Positions 48,620 through 57,189 of a stretch of DNA of 64,000 nt are shown here, piece after piece. The notes under the pieces are model-generated. The model made no database searches, was not told where the DNA came from, and worked only from the letters and a program-made list of their open reading frames with translations. Positions within the stretch are counted from its first letter, which is position 1, and the number at the start of each line of letters is the position of its first letter. Origin of the DNA: DATKDF01 sp963752045 (GTDB lineage Bacteria > Acidobacteriota > Vicinamibacteria > Vicinamibacterales > SCN-69-37); assembly GCA_963752045.1 (NCBI GenBank), contig CAVVWN010000013.1, positions 4,819-68,818 of the forward strand. Direction: 5' to 3'. Made by a program: the position numbers and the translations under genes.

Positions 48620-48877
48620 ATGCCTGAGATCAGCCGGTTCTTCGGCATCGCCATCGCGCTCTACTACCGCGACCGCGAGGCGCCACAGTTCTGCGCACTG
48701 GCCGGGCCGTTCACGGCCGTCGTGGACATCGAAACCGGCGCGGTGCGCGGCCGCTTTCCACCGCGCGCCCTCGGCCTCGTGCTCGAATGGCGCGAGCGGC
48801 ATGTGACCGAGCTGCGGGACAACTGGCGTCGCGCCGGCGCGCGCCTGCCGCTCCGGCCCGTGCCGCCGCTCGAGTGA
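48620..48877 (+). CDS. DUF4160 domain protein
   Basis: 85 residues, ATG preceded by AGGAGGGG at good spacing; a TATACA box lies at about 48610. The DUF4160 signature is plain: PEISRFFGIAIALYYRDREA, FCALAGPFTAVVDIETGAV and PPRALGLVLEWRERHVTEL. In many genomes such genes sit next to a DUF2442 gene and are suspected to be toxin-antitoxin-like pairs. No DUF2442 partner is present here, so this copy is an orphan. Confidence 0.8.
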   Translation: MPEISRFFGIAIALYYRDREAPQFCALAGPFTAVVDIETGAVRGRFPPRALGLVLEWRERHVTELRDNWRRAGARLPLRPVPPLE

Positions 48878-48928
48878 CTCGGGCCGACCGGGCTTCCGAA
48901 AGGGCCTGGGTTGGGGCTTGCTCGGCCG

Positions 48929-50219
48929 CTACTCGACCCTGCGACCGCCTATCCAGACGGATTCAATCGTGCGGCTGGCCCGGATGTCGTCCAGCGGGTT
49001 GCCGGTGAGGACGACGAAGTCGGCCCAGCGCCCGACGGCGAGATCGCCCATGTCGGGCAGTCCGAGGCAATCGGCCGCGCCGCTTGTGGCCATCGCGAGA
49101 ATCGTCTGCGGCGCGAGTCCGGCCTCGGCGAGGAGCTCCAGCTCGAGGTGCTCGAAGAAGCCCTGAAAGCGGCCGGGCGGACCGGAATCGGTGCCGAAGG
49201 CGAGTCCGGCGCCGGCCTCGGCGAGCAGCCTCACATTGACGCTTGCCTGCTCGAGCGCCGCCTTGTACCGGTACGAGATGTCGCTCGACGGCGTCCTGTC
49301 GCGGCGGGCGGCATCACGCAGGCCGTCGATCACCGACGATTCCACGCCCTTCAGGAAGAACGGGTCGCTGAAGAAGTCCGGCTCGCTTTCGTAAACGAAC
49401 GTCGAAAGCTCGCGCGTGAGCGTCGGCACAAGACAGACATTCCTCGCCTTCATCAGTCCGACGAGCTCGTCGTCGACGGGCCTGGTCGCGCACGCTGTGG
49501 GCCAGAAGGTCCGCGCCGGCCGCGAGCATGGCCTTCGCGTCGTCGAGATAGAAGATATGCACGGCCACCCGGAGGCCGTGCGTGTGCGCCTGATCGATCA
49601 CGGCTCGGGCCACGTCGAGCGGCATTTTGGCGGTCGTGCCGAGATTGTCGTCCACGCGGATCTTGATGAAGTCCGGCGCCATGGCCGCGACCCGGTCCAC
49701 CTCGGCACGGGCCGCCTCCGGCGTGGGCGCGGTGATGACCGGACCGGCCACGCGCAGGCGCGCTCGGTCGAGCGGGCCAGTCGATTCATCGCGCAGCCGC
49801 ATCCCGATCTCGCCATCGCCGCCAAGACTGGCAACGGTCGTGACGCCGTAGTCGGCGTACTGCCGCAACTGCCTGACGAGGTTCGCTTCCGTGTAGAAGC
49901 GTGGATTGGACTCGAGACCCTGAGTGTCGCCGACATGTCCGTGGGCGTTGATGAGGCCCGGCACGATCGTCCGGCCGGACAGGTCGACGATCGCCGCCTC
50001 GTCTGGCGCTGCCACGTCCGACATCGGACCAGCGGCGGCAACGCGACCATCGCGCACGACGATCGTTCCCTGTTCAGCCAGCACGGCGCCCCGGCCGTCG
50101 ACGAGCCGGGCTCCGACAAAGGCCGTGGCTGACGCGGCCGCAGGCGCAGTACCGATGGCGTCAGACCGGCCGCATGCAGACGCCACACACAGCAGCACGA
50201 CAACCAGGGACCGGCTCAT
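48929..50219 (-). CDS. Amidohydrolase lipoprotein, one frameshift
   Basis: The first part (from ATG 50219) has a lipoprotein signal (VVVLLCVASAC), VDGRGAVLAEQGTIVVRDGR, metal site IPGLINAHGHVGD, and TAEVDRVAAM/PDFIKIRVDD, and ends at RVAVHIFYLDDAKAMLAAGA-DLLAHSVRD. The second part, in another frame, continues VDDELVGLMKARNVCLVPTL to AFGTDSG, FFEHLELELLAEAGL and GRWADFVVLTGNPLDDI, with the stop at 48929. One extra C/G near 49485 accounts for the break; the repaired protein is about 429 residues. Similar to imidazolonepropionase/prolidase-like amidohydrolases. Confidence 0.8.
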
Positions 50220-50259
50220 GCCGCACATTGTCGCACCGGAGGGTAGCGGGCGCACCTAA

Positions 50260-51630
50260 TCAGATCTTCTCGAACGTGGCCGTGAAATGTCGCAACACCT
50301 TCGGCGCCGAGCCGATGCGGTATCCGCCGAGGGCCTCGCGCCCGGCGTGGACCTCCGCCACCGCTTCGGCCACGTAGTCGATGTGCGACTGGGTGTAGAC
50401 GCGGCGCGGGATCGCGAGCCGCACGAGGTCCATTGCGGCTGGCCGCTCGGTGCCGTCGGGGGCGAGGCCGAACATCACCGTACCGATTTCCACCGCGCGG
50501 ATGCCGGCCTCGAGGTACAGCGCGTTGACAACGGCGATGCCGGGATACGAGAGCGGCGGCACGTGCGGCAGCATGGCTCGCGCGTCGATGTAGATGGCGT
50601 GGCCGCCCGGCGGCTGGATGATGGGCACGCCCGCCTCGGCCAGTTTCTCGCCAAGGTACGCGGTCGATCTGATGCGGTACCGCAGGTACGACTCGTCGAC
50701 GACCTCTTCGAGTCCGCGAGCCACGGCCTCCAGATCGTAGCCGGCCAGGCCTCCGTAGGTCGGGAACCCTTCGGTGAGGATGAGCGCGTTGCGGGCCGCC
50801 TCGGCCCACTCGTCGTCGTTCATCGCGAGGAAGCCGCCGATGTTCGCGAGTCCGTCCTTCTTGGCCGACATCGTGCACCCGTCGGCCAGCGAGAACATCT
50901 CCTGCGCGATGGCCTTCGGCGACCGATCCGCCTGTCCGGCCTCACGGGTCTTGATGAACCAGGCGTTCTCGGCGAACCGGCAGGCGTCGAGGAAGAGCGG
51001 CTTTCCGAATCGGTCGCAGAGCGCGCGGACGCCGCGCAGGTTCTCGAGCGACACGGGCTGGCCGCCGCCGGAGTTGTTCGTGACGGTGACCATCACGACC
51101 GGCACACGGTCGCCGTCCTCGGACAGCAGCCGCTCGAGCGCCGCCAGATCCACGTTGCCCTTGAACGGATGCACGAGCGAAGGCACCCGGCCCTCGGCGA
51201 TGACGAGGTCGCGGGCCTCGGCGCGCTCCACCTCGATGTTCGCACGCGTCGTGTCGAAGTGGTTGTTGTTCGGCACGATGTGCCCGGCCCTCAGAATCGA
51301 GTGGAACAGGATGCGTTCGGCGGCCCGGCCCTGATGCGTCGGAATGATGTGACGAAAACCCGTGAGGTCCGCGACGACGTCGCGGAAGCGATAGAAGGAG
51401 CGGCTGCCGGCGTACGACTCGTCGCCGAGCATGATCGCCGCCCACTGGGCCGACGACATCGCGCCGGTCCCGGAGTCGGTCAGCAGATCGATGAGCACGT
51501 CCTCGGCGTGCAGCAGGAAGACGTTACTGCCCGCCTCGACCAGGCGGGCCTCGCGGTCCGCCCGGGTCGTGAACTTGATGGCTTCGACGGACTTGATCCG
51601 GAATGGCTCGATGATGGTGCGAAAGGTCAC
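50260..51630 (-). CDS. tnaA: Tryptophanase
   Basis: 456 residues from GTG 51630. A PLP enzyme of the beta-eliminating lyase family: GSNVFLLHAEDVLIDLLTDSG, IPTHQGRAAERILF, ITNNSGGGQPVSLENL-like VTVTNNSGGGQPV and the Schiff-base lysine in MSAKKDGLANIGG (Lys258). Features favouring tryptophanase over tyrosine phenol-lyase are AGIRAVEIG (no Arg in the tyrosine phenol-lyase position) and His448 in KVLRHFTA (a Phe in tyrosine phenol-lyase). It splits tryptophan to indole, pyruvate and ammonia. Leaderless start: TATGCT box ends 6 bases upstream. Confidence 0.85.
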   Translation of the reverse strand: MTFRTIIEPFRIKSVEAIKFTTRADREARLVEAGSNVFLLHAEDVLIDLLTDSGTGAMSSAQWAAIMLGDESYAGSRSFYRFRDVVADLTGFRHIIPTHQGRAAERILFHSILRAGHIVPNNNHFDTTRANIEVERAEARDLVIAEGRVPSLVHPFKGNVDLAALERLLSEDGDRVPVVMVTVTNNSGGGQPVSLENLRGVRALCDRFGKPLFLDACRFAENAWFIKTREAGQADRSPKAIAQEMFSLADGCTMSAKKDGLANIGGFLAMNDDEWAEAARNALILTEGFPTYGGLAGYDLEAVARGLEEVVDESYLRYRIRSTAYLGEKLAEAGVPIIQPPGGHAIYIDARAMLPHVPPLSYPGIAVVNALYLEAGIRAVEIGTVMFGLAPDGTERPAAMDLVRLAIPRRVYTQSHIDYVAEAVAEVHAGREALGGYRIGSAPKVLRHFTATFEKI

Positions 51631-51636
51631 GGCTAC

Positions 51637-51644
51637 AGCATAAT
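51637..51644. promoter_or_regulatory. Overlapping divergent -10 boxes in a 20-bp intergenic gap
   Basis: Rightward CATAAT (51639-51644) ends 6 bases before GTG 51651. Leftward TATGCT (complement of 51637-51642) ends 6 bases before GTG 51630. Both transcripts would be leaderless, and the -35 regions would lie inside the opposite coding sequence. Confidence 0.5.
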
Positions 51645-51650
51645 CTCCGC

Positions 51651-52790
51651 GTGCGCCCCGCTTCGCGGAATCCACTGGGCGTCGGGCTGGTCGGCGTGGG
51701 CTGGGTGGCCGTGCAGCATCTGCAGGCCTTCCGGAACAACCCGCACACGCGCGTCAGGCTGCTCTGCACGCGGGACGAACGACGAGCCCGGGCCAGACTC
51801 GAGGCTGCCGGCGTCGACCTCCCCGGCGTGCGTTTCACACGGCGGTATCAGGACCTCCTCGACTCCCCGGACATCGACATCGTGTCGATCGCCTCGCCCA
51901 ACCACCTGCACGCCACGCAGGCCGTCGCGGCGGCGCGGGCCGGCAAGCACATCCTGCTCGAGAAGCCGACGGGACTCGATCTCCGCGAGCTCGGCCGCAT
52001 CCGGCGCGCCGTCCGACGCGCCGGCGTGCGCACGATCGTCTCGTTCGAGCTGCACTACAACCCGTACCTGAGGTTCGCGCGCTGGCTCCGCGCCGATGGC
52101 TGGCTCGGGCGGTTGATCTTCGCGCGCTTCCAGTACCTGTCGCGCGTCACCGACTGGTACTCGGGCTGGTCCTGGGTGCGCACGCGAAAGAGCGGCCGAA
52201 GCCACCTGCTAGCCGCCGGCTGCCATGCCGTGGATGCCATGCGATGGTGCACGGGCCTCGAACCGACCGGCGTCTCCGCGTTCCACACGAAGGTGACCGC
52301 CGGCTACGAATGGCCGACCACGATCGTGGCCAACTTCACGCTGGCTGCCGAGCGCCGCCGTTCGGCGCGGCCGGTGCTCGCCCAGATCACGAGCTCCACC
52401 GACTTTCAGATGCCCTACACGTTCGGCGTCGAGATGATGGGAGACAAGGCGACGCTGCGGGATGACCTGCTGCTCTGGAACGACCGCCCGATGGACCTCG
52501 AGGCCCTTCGACGAGCGTGCCCGTTTGGCGACGTCACCTTCGAGCCGTCTCGCACGACGACGGGCGCGCCGGCGATTCGCATTCTCACCGAGATGCCCGG
52601 GTCGGCTGACGTATCCCGACACCCGTTCCAGGGCGAGATCGACGAGCTGGTCGACGCGGTACTGAGAGGGCGCGAGACCCATCTCGACGTCTTCGATGCC
52701 GACCGCACCATGCAGGCGTGCCTCGCCGCCGATCGGTCGGCGGCCCGGCGAGGCCGGCCGGTGCGGCTGCCGTTGTCCACGGCCACGTGA
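51651..52790 (+). CDS. Gfo/Idh/MocA family oxidoreductase
   Basis: 379 residues from GTG 51651, leaderless, without an export signal. The Rossmann fold opens VGLVGVGWVAVQHLQAF; the catalytic-lysine motif is LLEKPTGLDLRELG near residue 105, and the C-terminal alpha/beta domain has AAGCHAVDAMRWCTG. Members oxidise or reduce sugars, inositols or pseudo-sugars with NAD(P). First gene of a five-gene rightward cluster with a sugar-isomerase-like protein and two exported relatives, so sugar or inositol metabolism is likely. Confidence 0.85.
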   Translation: MRPASRNPLGVGLVGVGWVAVQHLQAFRNNPHTRVRLLCTRDERRARARLEAAGVDLPGVRFTRRYQDLLDSPDIDIVSIASPNHLHATQAVAAARAGKHILLEKPTGLDLRELGRIRRAVRRAGVRTIVSFELHYNPYLRFARWLRADGWLGRLIFARFQYLSRVTDWYSGWSWVRTRKSGRSHLLAAGCHAVDAMRWCTGLEPTGVSAFHTKVTAGYEWPTTIVANFTLAAERRRSARPVLAQITSSTDFQMPYTFGVEMMGDKATLRDDLLLWNDRPMDLEALRRACPFGDVTFEPSRTTTGAPAIRILTEMPGSADVSRHPFQGEIDELVDAVLRGRETHLDVFDADRTMQACLAADRSAARRGRPVRLPLSTAT

Positions 52791-52846
52791 TGCCGTCCGC
52801 CGCACCAGGGAGACGCCCCGCGCCATTTCGCCGTAGAATGTCGTCG

Positions 52847-53788
52847 GTGTTGTCGCGACGCGACTTCCTGATGCGGGCGGCGACGCTCACCGCCGCTCCG
52901 GGTCTGCTGCGGGCATCGACCGTCATCCCGCAGGCGGGTGCTCCTCTCTTCCGAATCTCGCTCGCACAGTGGTCGCTGCATCGCACCATTCGGGCCGGCA
53001 GGCTCGACCATCTCGATTTCGCCGCCTTCGCCAGGCGCGAATTCGGCATCGAGGCCATCGAGTACGTCAACAGCTTCTTCAAGGACAAGGTCAACGACGC
53101 CGCGTATCTGACCGAGATGAACCGTCGGGCCGCCGGCGAGGGCGTCACCCAGCACCTCATCATGTGTGACGACGAGGGTCGGCTGGGCGATCCCGACCCG
53201 GCCCTGCGAGGTCAGGCCGTCGAGAACCACCGCAAGTGGATTGATGCGGCGCACACGCTCGGCTGCGTGACGATCCGCGTGAATGCCGAAAGCGCCGGAA
53301 CCTGGGACGAGCAGCTGAAGCTCGTGACGGATGGGCTCGCGCGGTTGACGGCCCTCGCTGCTCCTGCCGAGATCAACGTCGTCGTCGAGAATCACGGTCA
53401 AGGCAAGTTGTCGACCGACGGCCGGTGGCTGTCGGCGGTCATGCGCGCGGTCAACCACCCGCGCTGCGGCACGCTGCCCGACTTCGGCAACTTCTACGAG
53501 TACGACCGGTACCAGGGCGTGACCGACCTGATGCCGTTCGCCAAGGCCGTCAGCGCGAAGAGCAATGACTTCGATGCCAACGGCAACGAGGCCACCAAGG
53601 ATTATCGCCGCCTGCTGCAGATCGTCGTTGATGCCGGGTACCACTCGTGGGTCGGCATCGAGTACGAAGGCGAGCGCCTGTCGGAACAGGACGGCATCGC
53701 GAGCACGCTCCGGCTGCTCGAACGCGTCCGTGCCGAGATGGCGCGTGCCCCGGAGGGCAATCATGAGTATCGATCGCACCCGTCGTGA
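52847..53788 (+). CDS. Tat-exported sugar phosphate isomerase/epimerase-like TIM barrel protein
   Basis: 313 residues. A TAGAAT box (52834-52839) ends 7 bases before GTG 52847, giving MLSRRDFLMRAATLTAAPGL, a twin-arginine signal; ATG 52838 overlaps the box. The mature part is an AP_endonuc_2/xylose-isomerase-like TIM barrel: FRISLAQWSLHRTI, FGIEAIEYVNSFF, TIRVNAESAG, VVVENHGQGKLSTDGRW, LPDFGNFYEYDRYQG and HSWVGIEYEGERL, with the usual metal-binding Glu, Asp and His. Overlaps the next gene by 26 bases. Confidence 0.82.
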   Translation: MLSRRDFLMRAATLTAAPGLLRASTVIPQAGAPLFRISLAQWSLHRTIRAGRLDHLDFAAFARREFGIEAIEYVNSFFKDKVNDAAYLTEMNRRAAGEGVTQHLIMCDDEGRLGDPDPALRGQAVENHRKWIDAAHTLGCVTIRVNAESAGTWDEQLKLVTDGLARLTALAAPAEINVVVENHGQGKLSTDGRWLSAVMRAVNHPRCGTLPDFGNFYEYDRYQGVTDLMPFAKAVSAKSNDFDANGNEATKDYRRLLQIVVDAGYHSWVGIEYEGERLSEQDGIASTLRLLERVRAEMARAPEGNHEYRSHPS

Positions 53789-55079
53789 GTTTCTGAAGAA
53801 GACCGCAGCCGCCGCAACGGCGGTGTCAGTTCTCCCCGCATATCTCTCCGCCGATGAAGCCCTCGACGACGACCGACCCGTGCCGAAGGCCCAGGCGCGG
53901 CCGGCGCTCGGCCCGAACGACCCGGTGCGCATCGGCATCATCGGGACAGGGGGAATGGGCACAGCGCACGTTCGGTCGTTCGTGCGAATCGCGACCGAGA
54001 ATCAGGCCAACGTCCGTATCGAGGCACTGTGCGACGTGTGCGAGCCGCGTCTCTCGAGGGCCCGCGACACGGTCAACAAGGCGCAAGGTGGCGAAGTCGC
54101 GCTCTACTCGGCACACAAGGAACTGCTCGCCCGGCCAGACCTGCATGGCGTCCTCATCGCCTCACCCGAGCACTCGCACGCGCGGCTCGCCGAAGACGCC
54201 ATCAAGGCCGGCAAGGACGTGTACCTCGAAAAGCCCATGACCCTCACGCTCAAGGACGCCCTCCGGCTCCGGAAGGTCGTCGGCGAGAATCCCGAGGTCG
54301 TCGTCTGCGTCGGCACGCAGTACGTCATGACGCCCAGCTACATCGCGGCCGAACAGCTCATCGCCGACGGCGCGATCGGCAAGCCCGTGTGGAGCCAGAC
54401 GAGCTACTGCCGCAACTCGAAGGCAGGCGAGTGGCTCTACACCATCGACCCGGAATGGGATCCGAAGGTGAACGTCGACTGGGACGAATGGTGCGAGCCG
54501 TTGCGCAAGGTGCCGTGGAATCCGGACGTGTACGCGCGCTGGCGGCGATACCGGCGCTACTCGACCGGCATCATCGGCGACCTGCTCGTCCACCAGATGA
54601 CGCCGCTCGTCAAGGCGATGAATCTCGGCTGGCCCGTCCGCGTGGTCGCCTCGGGCGGTCACTACGTGGACAAGAAAATGGAAAACCACGACCAGGTGAA
54701 CATCAGCATCGACTTCGAGAACGAGCACACGATGGTCGTGGCCGGTTCGACGGCCAACGAGCTCGGCCTCGAGCGCATCATCCGCGGCCACAAGGCCAAC
54801 CTTTACGTCGGCGGCCGGAACGCCACGCTTCGCCCGGAACGGATCTGGGCCGACGAGATCGACGAGCGCGAGATCACGGCGCCGCCGGGCGTGTCGAACG
54901 ACGACCAGGTCCTGCTGCGGCTTCACTGGCTCGACTGCATCCGGACCCGGCAGCAGCCGCGCAGCACCGTCGAGCTCGGCACGAAGATCATGGTGATCGT
55001 GGATCTGGCGACGCGCTCGCTCTGGGAAGGCGGCGCGTTCTCGTACGACCCGTCGCGGCAGAAAGTCAGGAAGGTCTGA
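53763..55079 (+). CDS. Tat-exported Gfo/Idh/MocA family oxidoreductase
   Basis: 438 residues; GGAGGG lies 5 bases upstream of the ATG. The N terminus SIDRTRREFLKKTAAAATAVS is a twin-arginine signal. The Rossmann part opens VRIGIIGTGGMGTAHVRSF; EKPMT (near residue 156) carries the catalytic lysine. The long C-terminal domain (NSKAGEWLYTIDPEWDPKVN, YSTGIIGDLLVHQMTPL) is like exported oxidoreductases of Planctomycetes and Acidobacteria. Probably binds NAD(P) before export, as is usual for Tat substrates. Confidence 0.87.
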   Translation: MSIDRTRREFLKKTAAAATAVSVLPAYLSADEALDDDRPVPKAQARPALGPNDPVRIGIIGTGGMGTAHVRSFVRIATENQANVRIEALCDVCEPRLSRARDTVNKAQGGEVALYSAHKELLARPDLHGVLIASPEHSHARLAEDAIKAGKDVYLEKPMTLTLKDALRLRKVVGENPEVVVCVGTQYVMTPSYIAAEQLIADGAIGKPVWSQTSYCRNSKAGEWLYTIDPEWDPKVNVDWDEWCEPLRKVPWNPDVYARWRRYRRYSTGIIGDLLVHQMTPLVKAMNLGWPVRVVASGGHYVDKKMENHDQVNISIDFENEHTMVVAGSTANELGLERIIRGHKANLYVGGRNATLRPERIWADEIDEREITAPPGVSNDDQVLLRLHWLDCIRTRQQPRSTVELGTKIMVIVDLATRSLWEGGAFSYDPSRQKVRKV

Positions 55080-55961
55080 CGGCTCCCCCGCTGCGCCTGG
55101 CGACCGCGGCCATGGGCACGCGGTTCGAGCTCCTTCTGCCGGCCGCCGCCGGCGGCCCGGAAGGACCGGCGCTTCGTGCGGCCGGCGAGGCCGCGATCGA
55201 CGAAATCGACCACTGGCATCGGCGCCTCAACCGGTTCGCGCCCGACAGCCTCGTGTCTCACCTCAACCGGAGCGCCGGCGAGCCGGTCCGGCTCGACCGG
55301 GAGACGTTCGACCTCTTCGCCGACGCGCTCGAGGTCGGCCGTGCGTCCCGGGGCGCCTTCGACATCACGGTCGCACCGCTCCTCGTCGGTCGCGGCGCCA
55401 CTGAATCCGCGGTACCGACCGGCGGTCGCGCCGGAACGGGTCGAATCGAGCTCGACCAGGCCGCGCGCACGATTCGAATCACGGGCGGCTCGGCGTCGAT
55501 CGACCTCGGTGGCATCGCCAAGGGCCACGCGCTCGACTGCGCCGCCGTGATCCTCCGCGACGCCGGCGTGCGGTCGGCGCTTCTGCACGGCGGCACGAGC
55601 AGCGTGCTGGCCATCGGACGTCCGGACGATCGCGCCAGGTGGCGCGTGGCGCTCGGCCCGGCCACCGCCGACGTCGTCATCCTGGACGACGCCGCGTTGT
55701 CCGTCTCGGACCCGGACGGACAGAGCCGGGGTCACGGGGCGCCGGCACATCCTCGACCCGCGGCACGCGAAGTCGGGCGCGGACGGCACGGTGCCAGGCG
55801 TTTGCGTAGCCGTCATCGGTCCCTCCGCGCGGCTGGCCGATGCCTGGTCGACCGCGCTTGCCGTGCTCGGCCACGTCCCCTCGCCGTTTCCGGACGGCTA
55901 CGAAGCCAGATTCATCAGTCACCTCGACGGAGCCACCACGCATGCCCTCGCCGCCAGCTGA
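55076..55961 (+). CDS. ApbE-family FAD:protein FMN transferase, one frameshift
   Basis: The frame after the upstream stop encodes TAAMGTRFELLLPAAAGG, FAPDSLVSHLNRSAGEPV, GAFDITVAPLL, ASIDLGGIAKGHALD and LLHGGTSSVLAIG, the ApbE core. Near the G run at 55728-55731 one extra G shifts the frame; the continuation reads HILDPRHAKSGADGTVPG, then CVAVIGPSARLADAWSTAL to the stop at 55959-55961. ApbE attaches FMN to threonines of membrane electron-transport proteins such as NqrB/NqrC or flavin reductases. The start is uncertain (CTG 55076 overlapping the previous stop, or ATG 55112), and no export signal is seen. Overlaps the next gene by 20 bases. Confidence 0.78.
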
Positions 55962-57165
55962 TCGACGGACTTTTCTCAAGGAGACGCTCGGTGCACTGGG
56001 CGTCACGTTCCTGCGGCCCGATCTTTCCGAGCTGCTGCCAACGCTTCAGGGGCCAACGCTTCGCGTCGGCCTCATCGGCGCCGGTCGCCAGGGCCGCGCC
56101 ATCATCGCGGAGCTGCAGAAGATCATGCAGGTCGAGATCGCCGCCATCTGCGACGTCTCGGCGTCACGGCTCGAGACGGCCGTGGGCCGGGTCGCCGGCT
56201 CCGAGGGCTTTGCCGACCACCGCGAATTGCTGTCGCGCCGTGACGACGTGCGTGCCGTGATCGTGGCCACGCCGACGCACCTGCATCGGCAGATCGTCGA
56301 GGATGCGATTGCGGCAGGCCGTCACGTCTACTGCGAGGCGCCGATCGCCTCGACCGTCGACGACTGCCGCGCGATGGTGGAGGCTGCCGCCTCGGTCGGC
56401 ACCGTCTCGCAGGCCGGCCTCGAGGGACGCTCCAATCCCACCTACAAACGAGCCCAGCCGCTCGTGCGAACGGAGCTCCGCGACCTCGTCTCCCTCGAAG
56501 CGCACGCCAATCGCAAGACGTCCTGGCGATTCCCGGCGACCGGCGGGTTGACCGATCGTGACGTGAACTGGCGTCTGGATCCCGACGTGTCCGTCGGCCT
56601 CGCCGGGGAGGTGGGCGTGCAGCAGTTCGACGTCGCGCACTGGTTCCGCGGCTCGTACCCGACGCGGGTCGAGGGCCGGGGCGCCATCCGGCTCCATCGC
56701 GACGGCCGCACGGTCGCCGACTCGATCGAGCTCGCCCTCTTCTGGGAAGACGGCATCGCGCTGCGGTACGACGCCACGCTGGCCAGCTCCTACGGCGGCC
56801 AGTACGAGCTTATTCGCGGCGCGAACGGCACGATCCGCCTGGCGTGGTCGCACGGATGGCTCTTCAAGGAAAACGACGCACCGACGCAGGGCTGGGAAGT
56901 CTACGCCACCAGGCAGGAGTTCTTCGGAGAGGAAGGCATCGTCCTCATCGCCAATGCCACGCAACTGGCCGCCCAAGGCGCGCTGCAGGAGGGCGCCGGC
57001 CTGCCGCACCCGTCGCTGTACTACGCGCTCGTGGATTTCGTACGGAGCGCCACCGAGGGCACGCCCGTGGCCTGCTCGATGGCGGAAGGCGCGCGAGCCA
57101 CGACCGTCGCGATCCTTGCAAACCAGGCGGTCGTGACGGGAAGGCCTGTCGAGCTGGTCCTATAA
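55942..57165 (+). CDS. Gfo/Idh/MocA family protein lacking the EKP lysine
   Basis: 407 residues. The N terminus (DRRTFLKETLGALGVTFL) is Tat-like; the Rossmann fold opens LRVGLIGAGRQGRAIIAEL. In place of EKP it has CEAPIASTVDDC, with Ala133 where the catalytic lysine should be, so it may bind cofactor or substrate without the usual redox reaction or use another base. The rest is conventional (QAGLEGRSNPTYKRAQPLV, GGLTDRDVNWRLDPDVSVG, GVQQFDVAHWFRG). Last of three oxidoreductase-like genes in the cluster. Confidence 0.83.
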   Translation: MPSPPADRRTFLKETLGALGVTFLRPDLSELLPTLQGPTLRVGLIGAGRQGRAIIAELQKIMQVEIAAICDVSASRLETAVGRVAGSEGFADHRELLSRRDDVRAVIVATPTHLHRQIVEDAIAAGRHVYCEAPIASTVDDCRAMVEAAASVGTVSQAGLEGRSNPTYKRAQPLVRTELRDLVSLEAHANRKTSWRFPATGGLTDRDVNWRLDPDVSVGLAGEVGVQQFDVAHWFRGSYPTRVEGRGAIRLHRDGRTVADSIELALFWEDGIALRYDATLASSYGGQYELIRGANGTIRLAWSHGWLFKENDAPTQGWEVYATRQEFFGEEGIVLIANATQLAAQGALQEGAGLPHPSLYYALVDFVRSATEGTPVACSMAEGARATTVAILANQAVVTGRPVELVL

Positions 57166-57189
57166 GCGAGTCTTCGAAAGGAACAACTC

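Noticed and set aside
50260..51630. Assignment of the PLP lyase as tyrosine phenol-lyase
   Set aside because: VEIG replaces the Arg-containing motif and RHFTA has His rather than Phe, both as in tryptophanase. Producing phenol beside a benzoyl-CoA operon was tempting but is not supported.
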